Positions 56,474 through 64,000 of a stretch of DNA of 64,000 nucleotides are shown one piece after another. The position numbers and the translations under genes are program-made. Source of the stretch: Schlesneria paludicola DSM 18645 (GTDB taxonomy: Bacteria; Planctomycetota; Planctomycetia; Planctomycetales; Planctomycetaceae); contig CAMCMU010000026.1 of assembly GCA_945876035.1 (NCBI GenBank), forward strand, positions 1 through 64,000, read 5' to 3'. The notes below the pieces were generated by a model. It ran no database searches, was not told the origin of the DNA, and was given only the letters and a program-made list of their open reading frames with translations. The number at the start of each line of letters is the position of its first letter. The first letter of the stretch is position 1.

Positions 56474-59116
56474 ATGAGCCAAGAACTGCTGTACACGTCG
56501 GCACCCCGCGGTCTAAAGCCGGGAAGTCGCGGCTTCTGCACGGTTCTCAGCACGCAAGGCATGCCCGCACCACTGGCGACGGCACTCGAAGGACTGTCCG
56601 GCTATCGTCTGATCTCCACTGCGGGAGACAAAGGTGCGAATCGTAGTCCGATCGTGTACTCACATCTCATCCTGCCGGCGGGCGGTCGTACATTGAACGT
56701 CCTGTCGCGGATCGCTGAGTTTGGGTTGGATTATTCGCAGCGAGCGAACAAGTTAGCGCACCATGTGGTTCTGGACAAGACGGAACTGCTGCCGGGGGGT
56801 CCGGCCAACCTGCTGTCGATGCCGGACTTCATGCGTGAGCAGTGGCAAGGCGAGCCCAAGGTTGTTGCCTTCAAGCCCGTCAAGCGTGAGGGCCGCCTGC
56901 CGAGCGGCCCCTGCCGCGCGTGGGAGGAGCGAACCGGCGACGCAGGCTGGGCCGGTGTTCTCGCCGAATCGTTCTTGCGTGATCCAGAACGGCTGGTCTT
57001 TCTGATGTTCGCACCGGGGCAAGAGATTCTGCCGCTGTTCGCCGAAGCGTTATCGCTGCTTCCCGTCGAGAGACGCTGGAACGTGACGTTCAGCACGTAC
57101 TTCACCGGCCTCGTACCGGGCACGACTTGCGTTTGGCGAGCGATGGTCTACGACTCGAAGGAGGCGCACGAATCGCTCCGCTTCGTGCAGGCGCTGCGTG
57201 TCGACCTCACCTCCGGCTCGCTCGGTCCCGCCCGGGGCGGCACACTCGTCGAGGCCGCACGCACGGGGACCAGACCCCACGATTCCCCCCGCCCTGCCCG
57301 CTCGCTCGCGTCCACCGACGAAGAATTCGTCGAACTCGAAACGGCTCACGTGGAGTTCGCCTCTGATGAAAAACCAGCGGAGGACATCCAATTCACCGGT
57401 GCCCCACCAGCCCCACCGCAACTCGCCCCGAACGGCTACCCGCTCCCCAAGCTCGCTGCCCCGACCCCACAACCGAAACGTCGCAGCTTCGCCGATGAAG
57501 TCGAAAAAGACACCCGCCGCGCGCCCTCCCGCCGTTGGCTCTGGCTCACCCTGACCGCCGTCGTCCTGATCATCGCGACTTTGTTCGGGGTCGCGAACAT
57601 CTCGTCGAAACCGAATGGGATAGCGGAGGCTCCTTTGGATCGCGCTGTGCCATCAGCGGTGGAGGGGCCCAAGCAAAAGAAAAACGACGGCGTGGAGCTG
57701 GCTTTGAAGACGTCTGAGCAAAAAAAGGAAGATTCAGCGCCCCCGAAAGTTGATCAAGAGGAAGAGGAAAAAACTGAGACAACTGATCCTCTGGCACCTC
57801 ACTCCGCGCCGTCTGCCGGCCCGGCTCCTAACGGTCCAGCAGACGGTCCAGCAGACGGTCCAGCAGACCGTCCGGCAGACGTGCCGGCAGACGTGCCGGC
57901 TCCAAAGTCTCCACCCAAGTTGGTCAACGAGGTAGTAGATCTTCCGAAGAAAGATAAGCCACAGATCACCAAACTGCATTCAATCGATGCTTCGGCTGGT
58001 GAAAACCCTCCGAAAATATTGCTGCTACTGAAACCCAGTTGGCTGCCTTACACGGATGCCGAACCGACCTCGGTACACAAAAAGGACTACGCAGCACAAA
58101 GAGCGATCACGTGCGAGACGACCGCCGGGCCGATATCGATTGCACTCTTCACTTTCGTTGTGAAAGAAAAAGTGGGTTTGTTCAAACTGAAGTCGCTCGA
58201 CGACAATCACACACGGTGGCTCGGTTGGTACCGAATTCGTGTTCTCTCTCCCAATGCGCAGGATCCGCCGCTCAAGGACCTCAGTTTCACCAGTTTTCCG
58301 CTAGACAAGACAACGCTGGAACGAAACTTTGGCGAGAAGACAACTATTGTTTGGAAGTTGCCAAACACTGCCGCCGTCGATAAAAGCCACCTGCCTAAAC
58401 TCATTCTCGACCGACTGATCGTCCGAATTTCTGGCACTCGTCGTTCGCTCGATGTGACGCCACTCGACGAGCAATCGACTTGGAAAGCCAGCCTTGCGGA
58501 GTTTGCGACTGCCAGCCTTGCCGAGTTTGCGACTGACAGCTACTCGAAACTCGGAGTTGACTCCCACGGTTCATCGCCACTGGCTGTGACGCTCGGGGTC
58601 AATACGGATACGGACACGGCCGCGATTGAGTTGAAGCTGTCCGGTAAACACAAGTTCCTGAATGCGTTGGAAGGTGCCCTAGCAAAAAGTCTGTCCGCTC
58701 TGAGGTCGGACCTCACCAAGCTGTGTGAATTGGATTCCGACCTCAAGCAAGCCGTTGAGGCCCAATTCAAAGGACTCTCCGTCACCAGCAACCCGGGGGC
58801 GGAGGAAACTCTGGTCGTGACGGCTACGATTGGCGAGCAACTCGTAAAGCTGCGTGCTGAGTCAAAGAAAAAGAAGGACGAGGAACGTGGCAAGGTACTC
58901 GATGAGGTCGATGCTCGTGTGGCAGAATTAGAAGCGTTGTTCATTCGCATCGTTGAGTTCCGCAGCGTTGCGAAGTCGCTCGACAATGTAGAGGTCGCGT
59001 CGGCTCGTATCTACTACGTGTTGAAAGACACGAAGAAAAACTCAACACTCTCTGTCGATGTCGATGTCGTGAACTTTGACGGCACGGCGAAGGACGATGC
59101 CGAGCAGAATCCATAA
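56474..59116 (+). CDS. GTPase-associated protein 1 (GAP1)-like membrane protein
   Basis: This is an 880-residue protein with a very strong AGGAGG ribosome site. Residues about 1-250 match what I recall of the GAP1 N-terminal domain: ELLYTSAPRGLKPGSRGFCT, LSGYRLISTAGD, LPAGGRTLNVLSRIAEFGLD and RRWNVTFSTYFTGLVPG. A Pro-rich linker (250-350), one membrane helix at about 354-376 and a second low-complexity linker with GPAD/VPAD repeats follow. The C-terminal ~400 residues are a mixed alpha/beta extramembrane domain of no recognised family. The protein would connect a cytoplasmic GTPase-binding head to an external domain. It is encoded between the GTPase and the coiled-coil gene. Confidence 0.82.
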   Translation: MSQELLYTSAPRGLKPGSRGFCTVLSTQGMPAPLATALEGLSGYRLISTAGDKGANRSPIVYSHLILPAGGRTLNVLSRIAEFGLDYSQRANKLAHHVVLDKTELLPGGPANLLSMPDFMREQWQGEPKVVAFKPVKREGRLPSGPCRAWEERTGDAGWAGVLAESFLRDPERLVFLMFAPGQEILPLFAEALSLLPVERRWNVTFSTYFTGLVPGTTCVWRAMVYDSKEAHESLRFVQALRVDLTSGSLGPARGGTLVEAARTGTRPHDSPRPARSLASTDEEFVELETAHVEFASDEKPAEDIQFTGAPPAPPQLAPNGYPLPKLAAPTPQPKRRSFADEVEKDTRRAPSRRWLWLTLTAVVLIIATLFGVANISSKPNGIAEAPLDRAVPSAVEGPKQKKNDGVELALKTSEQKKEDSAPPKVDQEEEEKTETTDPLAPHSAPSAGPAPNGPADGPADGPADRPADVPADVPAPKSPPKLVNEVVDLPKKDKPQITKLHSIDASAGENPPKILLLLKPSWLPYTDAEPTSVHKKDYAAQRAITCETTAGPISIALFTFVVKEKVGLFKLKSLDDNHTRWLGWYRIRVLSPNAQDPPLKDLSFTSFPLDKTTLERNFGEKTTIVWKLPNTAAVDKSHLPKLILDRLIVRISGTRRSLDVTPLDEQSTWKASLAEFATASLAEFATDSYSKLGVDSHGSSPLAVTLGVNTDTDTAAIELKLSGKHKFLNALEGALAKSLSALRSDLTKLCELDSDLKQAVEAQFKGLSVTSNPGAEETLVVTATIGEQLVKLRAESKKKKDEERGKVLDEVDARVAELEALFIRIVEFRSVAKSLDNVEVASARIYYVLKDTKKNSTLSVDVDVVNFDGTAKDDAEQNP
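57833..57892 (+). repeat. 12-bp tandem repeat in the GAP1-like gene
   Basis: Three perfect GGTCCAGCAGAC units and two variants (CGTCCGGCAGAC, GTGCCGGCAGAC) encode GPAD-GPAD-GPAD-RPAD-VPAD, placed just after the membrane helix. Such a linker can vary in length without breaking the frame. Confidence 0.9.
58487..58534 (+). repeat. 24-bp tandem duplication in the GAP1-like gene
   Basis: Two adjacent 24-bp units differ at one base and encode the octapeptide ASLAEFAT twice. It looks like a recent in-frame duplication within the external domain. Confidence 0.9.
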
Positions 59117-59136
59117 GCGGAGAAAGGGGCCAATTA

Positions 59137-62088
59137 ATGACTGAGATTCAGCGAGTGGTGGATGAGTTGCGGTTTTTGCTTCAGCGGGAAGTTGTCGAGC
59201 AGACGGATGAGTTGGCGGATCTGGTGCGCGAGTATTCAGCTCACTGTCACACGGCGAACGTGCGGCTGCGGCGGGGCAATGAGTGTCTCAAGCAGGGGCT
59301 GCGGTCCGAGGCGCTGCATCTGGCCGAGGCTGCGCCGAACTTGTTGGACGTCGTCGCGATTCTCGACTTTGCCGAATTAGATCAACTGCTCGAAGTCGTC
59401 TCTATGTATTTCTTGGCGCCGCCTGAGCCCCTATTGCTCGATGTCGCGTCGGCGCTGAACGAGGCGTATGCGCAGCAAGAGCCGTTGCAAAAACTGCTCG
59501 ACTTGCACCGTCTGCTGGCGCTGGGCCGCAGTCCGCTGCCGCAGCGGATTACGATCCTGCGGTCGCTCGCCCAACTCGATGCCGAGTCGCCTCATTGGGA
59601 AGCGGATGTGCGCGACATGGAACGGGCGCGGTTAAGCGAGATGGATGCTGAGTCGCGCACTGCTGCCGCGCGCGGTGATGTCGCTACCCTCAAATTACTC
59701 TGGGCCGAGACTCAGGATGAAAACTGGTACGAAACCGTTCCGGCATCATTGCTAAAGACCATCAAGTCGCGTTCCGGCCAAACAGTGCGTGGCAATGCTC
59801 GAGAGCGGATGGCAGAACTGGAGCCAGAACTCTATGCCGCATACTCGGCTCTGGATGTCGTCCGAGCGAGACCTTTGCGAGACGAGTGGAATCAGAAGCA
59901 GCAGACGGTCCAACTGGCCAAAAACGATCCTCTGTGGGAACAGGTTGCTCCGATTCTTGACTGGTTAGAGGATGAAGACCGCAAGCTGGAGACGGATCAG
60001 GCCTACTCAAAAGTGGTCGGCGCCATTGAACGGGCGATGGACAATGACGAGCTATCTTTGGCGGATCTCAAACGGCTGGGATTGTCTTTGGATCGTCTCG
60101 ATCGGAGTTTGCCGGCGTCACTGGAAGGTCGCTATCGCAATCGCCTGATCACGTTGGACGTGAAGGAGTCACGTCGTCGCCGATTTCTCGTTGCGGCGGG
60201 TCTCGCCGCGTTCGTGGCCGTCGTTGGCGTTTTCGGTGGGATTGTTTCCATCTCTTACGAAGCGGAAAAGACACGCACTCGGATCGCTGCCGTGGACGCC
60301 TTCATCACGGATGGCAGTTTGGACGAGGCCCGCAAACTGATGGAACAACAGCCGACCGCATTGACTTCCGAATCTTGGCTGGCAGCCCAAAAAAAACTGA
60401 TCGATGCCGAGCAGTCGGAGGAGAATCGAAAAGCGGAGTTGAAGGCGGAGATGGAAACTGTGGCACAATCGACCGAACCGCCGCGAATCGAAGCCGCGTT
60501 CACGCGGGCCCGTGGACTCGCAAAAACGTCCGATGAGAAAATTGAACTTGGCAAGTTACAACGGACGTGGCAGCAGCAAGTCAATAAAAGTACGGCCGCA
60601 CGCGAGCAAGAGTTTCGTGAACGACTGGCCACGGCTAGCCGTTCGCTGCAGGCATTGGATCAGGCTGCAGGCCAGAAGGACTCGCCGAACCTTGATGATT
60701 TGAAGGTATTACTGAGCACGGCGGAAGCGGATACCGAGCAACTGCGTTTGTCGCGTGGATCCGTTGCCAACGAACTCGAATCACAAGCCTCATTGCTCGA
60801 TTCGCGATTAGAGGCCTCGCGACAGACGCTGGCCGGTCTGACTCGCAAGCAGGGCCTGTTGGACAAGTTGACCGATTCGACGTTGCTGCTGGGAACCGCT
60901 GAGGGGAGTTCCAAAGCAGGTGTTTTCGAGGTCACACTGCGCGAGTTCGCGACCGTTTTACCGCACGATCCGCTGGCGGCAACGCTGAAGGCGGCGGCCG
61001 AAACATCCCCGATTCCGTCGGTGCTGGAGCGTCATCGATTGATCGATCGGTGGTCGAGTCTGCGGACGATCAACCGCAAAGATGTCGAGACACGTCTTCG
61101 CGACATCGCCGCCTTCTTCAAAGAGCATCCGGCCAGTCCTGATCGTGACGTCATCAGCCGCTATCAAACCTGGCTGGCTTCGATTCAGCGGCGTTTCATT
61201 GATGACGGGGACCCCGACAACGGAGCACAACGACTTATGGGGACTCTGTTCAGCCGAAAGCTCATCGGTGAGAGCCACACGCTGTGCGATACGGAGGAAC
61301 ACACGTACTACCTTTCCGAATCGAGAAATGAACCCTTTGGGGACGTAATCAGTTTTGAATATCTGTACGGTTTTAACGGCGACAAGCGTCGGATAACGTT
61401 AAAGAAACCCAATATCCTGAAGACGCAAAAAACGGTCGCAGCCCCTCAACAAGAGATCGCCACCAAGGTTCAGACTACGATCCGTGATGTCGGCATGGAC
61501 GACTGGCAGAAGTATTTTCGAGAGATCACGACGTCCCTCTTGAAGGCGGATAAAATCGATCCATTTCTGCGATACTTGCTGGTCTTGAAGACACTCGAGT
61601 ATGCGAGCCTCGGTGATCAGTTCTTGGATCAGGAACTGGCACCGGTGCTGATGATGTTGAGCGATAACGATGTAGACCGAACAGTCGCGTGGATGGATCC
61701 GTTGAACAAAATGGCGGACACGGCGCGGAAACAGGCTCAAGCATTGTTGGCGAAGATGCCGCCTCTGGAACCGATCTTCGCCAACGCCGCGAAACGTCAG
61801 CAACAGCTCGAACGCGACTTATTCGCCCGCCGATTCTCGATTGGCTGGCTGGAGAAGACGAGTCGCGGTGGGTGGATCTGTCGGACAAAGTGGCCGCCGG
61901 TTAGCAATCACGTACTCTACGCGGTCTCACGCCCAGATGCTGAAGGAAGGCGAGAATGGCTGATGTTGGGACACGTTCAGGACCCGTCGTTGACGATTGA
62001 TTCCACGGTCGCTCAGGCCGTTGGGGAAGCCGGCGTCGTGTTCGCTTCGGTGGCTCCCTCGGAAACCAAGATCGAGTTGTTGCCGTAG
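59137..62088 (+). CDS. Large single-span coiled-coil protein of the GTPase operon
   Basis: This is a 983-residue protein (AAAGGGG upstream of ATG). The first ~340 residues are helical and cytoplasmic in character (EALHLAEAAPNLLDVVAILD). One membrane helix lies at about 348-370 (FLVAAGLAAFVAVVGVFGGIV), preceded by a run of Arg, and then about 300 residues of Glu/Ala/Lys/Gln coiled coil (ENRKAELKAEMETVAQS, RERLATASRSLQALDQAAG). The last 250 residues are mixed alpha/beta. I recognise no family. It lies 20 bp after the GAP1-like gene, hence the same operon, and may be a transmembrane transmission rod. Confidence 0.8.
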   Translation: MTEIQRVVDELRFLLQREVVEQTDELADLVREYSAHCHTANVRLRRGNECLKQGLRSEALHLAEAAPNLLDVVAILDFAELDQLLEVVSMYFLAPPEPLLLDVASALNEAYAQQEPLQKLLDLHRLLALGRSPLPQRITILRSLAQLDAESPHWEADVRDMERARLSEMDAESRTAAARGDVATLKLLWAETQDENWYETVPASLLKTIKSRSGQTVRGNARERMAELEPELYAAYSALDVVRARPLRDEWNQKQQTVQLAKNDPLWEQVAPILDWLEDEDRKLETDQAYSKVVGAIERAMDNDELSLADLKRLGLSLDRLDRSLPASLEGRYRNRLITLDVKESRRRRFLVAAGLAAFVAVVGVFGGIVSISYEAEKTRTRIAAVDAFITDGSLDEARKLMEQQPTALTSESWLAAQKKLIDAEQSEENRKAELKAEMETVAQSTEPPRIEAAFTRARGLAKTSDEKIELGKLQRTWQQQVNKSTAAREQEFRERLATASRSLQALDQAAGQKDSPNLDDLKVLLSTAEADTEQLRLSRGSVANELESQASLLDSRLEASRQTLAGLTRKQGLLDKLTDSTLLLGTAEGSSKAGVFEVTLREFATVLPHDPLAATLKAAAETSPIPSVLERHRLIDRWSSLRTINRKDVETRLRDIAAFFKEHPASPDRDVISRYQTWLASIQRRFIDDGDPDNGAQRLMGTLFSRKLIGESHTLCDTEEHTYYLSESRNEPFGDVISFEYLYGFNGDKRRITLKKPNILKTQKTVAAPQQEIATKVQTTIRDVGMDDWQKYFREITTSLLKADKIDPFLRYLLVLKTLEYASLGDQFLDQELAPVLMMLSDNDVDRTVAWMDPLNKMADTARKQAQALLAKMPPLEPIFANAAKRQQQLERDLFARRFSIGWLEKTSRGGWICRTKWPPVSNHVLYAVSRPDAEGRREWLMLGHVQDPSLTIDSTVAQAVGEAGVVFASVAPSETKIELLP

Positions 62089-62160
62089 CAGCGGAATCCG
62101 GACCCAAAAGACTCGACGATCTCCAAGCCTCATTCCAACCTTGATAGACGAGACAACTCC

Positions 62161-62964
62161 ATGGCCGACACAGAGAACGGCACGACCTATTATATCCGGG
62201 TCCGCGGGCGAGTTCTCGGCCCCTACGACGTGGCTCAACTGAAGACTCTGCGCGGACGGGGACAATTCGGTCGCGCCAACGAAGTTTCGACTGATCGCCA
62301 GACGTGGCAATCGGCGGCGATCATTGAACAGCTGTGGGGCGGAACAAAGGTAACCGCCACAACGACTCGTCGGCAGGCCAAGGATGGGGCTTCGGTTGCC
62401 GACACAGCGGGTTCCGGACCGCCGAGCCCGACATTGACACCCGTTTGGCATTACGCTGTCGGAACGGAACACAGTGGCCCTGTGACAGTCTTGGAATTGC
62501 GAGGCATGATCGCCAGCAGTCAGTTGATGCCGGACGACAACGTCTGGAAGGAGGGCATGGCCGACTGGATTCCGATCCGCGACGTGGCCGAACTCAATGC
62601 GGTTGCGAAGTCGAACACCGGTGCCTCGGTGTCACAAACCACCTCCGGCACAATGGCCATGCAAATCTTCTGCTATGCCTGCGGCTCACCGACAGACGCG
62701 CGGGCCGAGGTCTGTCCCAAGTGTGGTGTCAGGCAGCCACAACACTCGGCCGCTTCTGAAAAGAAGCGAATGACTGCCGCTCTATTGGCATTATGCCTTG
62801 GAGGGCTTGGCGTCCATCATTTCTATCTTGGCAACACTCTCTTGGGCGTGGTCTATTTGTTGTTCTGTTGGACCTTGATACCCGCGATCATCGCCTTCAT
62901 TGAATTCATCATCTTCTTGTGCATGTCCGACGCAAGTTTCGCAGCCAAATACGGACGAAAATGA
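62161..62964 (+). CDS. GYF-GYF-zinc ribbon-TM2 protein
   Basis: This is a 267-residue modular protein. Two GYF_2 domains at about 9-60 (YYIRVRGRVLGPYDVAQLK) and 95-143 (HYAVGTEHSGPVTVLELRGM, VWKEGMADWIPI) bind proline-rich sequences. A zinc ribbon follows (Cys171, 174, 185, 188). The C terminus is a TM2 domain with two membrane helices (ALCLGGLGVHHFYLGNTLLG, then LIPAIIAFIEFIIFL). GYF domains could bind the Pro-rich linkers of the GAP1-like protein. ATG start at 62161, 72 bp after the coiled-coil gene. Confidence 0.9.
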   Translation: MADTENGTTYYIRVRGRVLGPYDVAQLKTLRGRGQFGRANEVSTDRQTWQSAAIIEQLWGGTKVTATTTRRQAKDGASVADTAGSGPPSPTLTPVWHYAVGTEHSGPVTVLELRGMIASSQLMPDDNVWKEGMADWIPIRDVAELNAVAKSNTGASVSQTTSGTMAMQIFCYACGSPTDARAEVCPKCGVRQPQHSAASEKKRMTAALLALCLGGLGVHHFYLGNTLLGVVYLLFCWTLIPAIIAFIEFIIFLCMSDASFAAKYGRK

Positions 62965-63037
62965 ATTGAAAGTTGAGCCGTTTCACCTCATGTCATCTCC
63001 CCGTCCGCCCATCGTCCACTCGATAAAGTGACCCTTC

Positions 63038-63916
63038 ATGCCTGTTCCCACTCACGCAGCGCCCGCAGTTCTGGAACCGTTGTCGTGGGCGCGCGATGAC
63101 ATCGAGCAGCAAATGCTATTTCGCGGTGGACGGTTTACACGCGTCAACTCGTGGTGTTCGTTTGCGCTGGCGGTGTTGATGACGTGCGCGTTCTATGCCG
63201 TCCTATTTCCATTCCGCAGCAACTTGATTGCCGGTAGCTTCTTCTTTGCGAGGAATCGAGAAACGCCGGCCTGCATCGTCTTTTTGTCCTGCTGGTCGCT
63301 GGCGATCCTCGGACTGAAGTGGAGCAAACTACGGATGCAGCGTCGTGCGCTGCAGTTCAGCATCGTTCCGGAAGATCCCGAGTTCGTTCTGACGCCTCAA
63401 ACGGTGGATGATGTCATGCAGCGGATCCACGAGTGCGTCGATAGCGCGCGGCAGTTCGTTGTGTTTCACCGGATTACGTCGGCGTTGGCCAACCTGCGAA
63501 ACTTGGGGCGTGTGACTGACGTGGACGAAATCCTGCGTGCGCAGGGCGAGACGGATGAATCGTCGATGGAGACGAGTTACTCGTTGCTGAGTGGCTTCGT
63601 GTGGGCGATTCCCGTGCTCGGTTTCATTGGGACGGTCGAGGGCCTGTCGATCGCAATCGGGGGGTTCGGCGGCGTGCTGGCATCGGCGAGTGACTTCGAG
63701 CTGGTGAAGACGGCGTTGCAGGGTGTCACAGGCGGTCTCTCGACAGCGTTCGAGACGACGCTGCACGGGCTGGTCGCGGCGTTGGTGATCCAGCTCACGA
63801 TGACGGGACTGAAGAAGGCGGAGGAAGAGTTCCTCGACGCCTGCAGCGAGTACTGCTCGAAGCACATCGTTAGCCGTCTGCGGTTGATGCCATTCGAGAT
63901 GCGGGGAGACGAGTGA
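63038..63916 (+). CDS. MotA/TolQ/ExbB-family proton channel protein
   Basis: This is a 292-residue protein with four membrane helices (about 40-57, 77-94, 185-209, 229-256). The paired helices 3 and 4, FVWAIPVLGFIGTVEGLSIA and GVTGGLSTAFETTLHGLVAA, are the ion-motor core shared by MotA, TolQ, ExbB and ZorA. In such pairs the stator pentamer surrounds a dimer of a single-span partner (MotB/ExbD), driven by proton or sodium flow. The next gene begins at the overlapping TGATG. It is the last complete gene in the window. Confidence 0.92.
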   Translation: MPVPTHAAPAVLEPLSWARDDIEQQMLFRGGRFTRVNSWCSFALAVLMTCAFYAVLFPFRSNLIAGSFFFARNRETPACIVFLSCWSLAILGLKWSKLRMQRRALQFSIVPEDPEFVLTPQTVDDVMQRIHECVDSARQFVVFHRITSALANLRNLGRVTDVDEILRAQGETDESSMETSYSLLSGFVWAIPVLGFIGTVEGLSIAIGGFGGVLASASDFELVKTALQGVTGGLSTAFETTLHGLVAALVIQLTMTGLKKAEEEFLDACSEYCSKHIVSRLRLMPFEMRGDE

Positions 63917-64000
63917 TGTCACGCCGTGGCAGATCGGGGCCGACAATCTCCCTCTTTTCGTTTCAGGACATCATCACGTCAGTGACCGCGATTGTGACCG
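63916..64000 (+). CDS. MotB/ExbD/ZorB-like protein, 5' end only
   Basis: Only the first 28 codons are inside the window: a basic start MSRRGRSGPTISLFSFQDII leading into a hydrophobic helix (TSVTAIVT). SLFSFQDIITSVT is a recurrent beginning of planctomycete partners of MotA-type proteins, and the short cytoplasmic lead plus helix fits a MotB/ExbD single-span protein. The ATG overlaps the preceding stop by one base, implying translational coupling. Confidence 0.75.
   Translation, partial: MSRRGRSGPTISLFSFQDIITSVTAIVT

Overview
The window reads as chromosomal DNA of a planctomycete (Planctomycetota, most like the Planctomycetaceae/Gimesiaceae group; genus not determinable by eye). The signs are a DUF1501 protein, a DUF4332 remnant, a Minf_1886-type protein, paired divergent SPFH proteins, a CobA-HemD fusion, many secreted beta-propeller and lipoproteins, a membrane-anchored Ser/Thr kinase, and an 'SLFSFQDIITSVT' MotB/ExbD-like start. 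I see no rRNA, tRNA, CRISPR array or intact insertion sequence.

Layout. 0.4-9.5 kb (minus strand): a complete F-type ATP synthase operon in canonical order atpZ-atpI-B-E-F-H-A-G-D-C, with a terminator-like hairpin after atpC and an FHA-domain gene beyond it. Peculiarities are signal-peptide-like N termini on both AtpE and AtpF, a His-rich insertion in AtpB and a 50-bp atpH/atpA overlap. 9.7-16.8 kb: an excisionase-type HTH protein with a disordered tail, a multiply frameshifted pseudogene (zinc-dependent phospholipase C-like region plus DUF4332), a BON-domain protein, a heparinase II/III-like protein and an HNH endonuclease. 17-24 kb (mostly plus): a GT2 glycosyltransferase, FtsH, a convergent macro-domain protein, a GT4 glycosyltransferase and an asparagine synthase (surface polysaccharide flavour). 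24-32.3 kb (minus): a sensor Ser/Thr kinase, a DUF202 protein, a ROK kinase, and an aldehyde dehydrogenase/HpcH-HpaI aldolase pair with a small membrane protein. 33.5-42.9 kb: a small zinc-ribbon protein, CobA-HemD, OsmC, a PQQ-type propeller, a Minf_1886 protein, a PhyH dioxygenase and bifunctional PutA. 43-49 kb: two tandem SPFH/band-7 membrane proteins closed by a perfect 14-bp hairpin terminator, then a DUF1501 protein and a TolB-like propeller.

Two regions stand out. (1) 49.5-51.25 kb: a small Tat-leader protein whose mature part is almost entirely Gly-Lys and Gly-Asp repeats (with a perfect (GGAAAA)7 tract) lies directly upstream of a PqqD(RRE-like)-TPR-methyltransferase fusion. This looks like a RiPP-style substrate/modifier pair. 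(2) 52-64 kb (plus, running off the edge): TPR/trypsin-like protease/DnaJ-type zinc-finger lipoprotein, small lipoprotein, zinc-ribbon TRAFAC-type GTPase, GAP1-like GTPase-associated membrane protein, 983-aa membrane coiled-coil protein, GYF-GYF-zinc ribbon-TM2 protein, MotA/TolQ/ExbB channel and the start of a MotB/ExbD-like partner. The last six or seven genes look like one operon coupling a GTPase module to an ion-driven membrane motor, comparable in logic to Zorya-type defence or to predicted GTPase-based conflict systems, but its function is unknown.

Limits: family calls come from reading motifs, not database searches. Several starts (GTG/TTG) are chosen from Shine-Dalgarno spacing and can shift.
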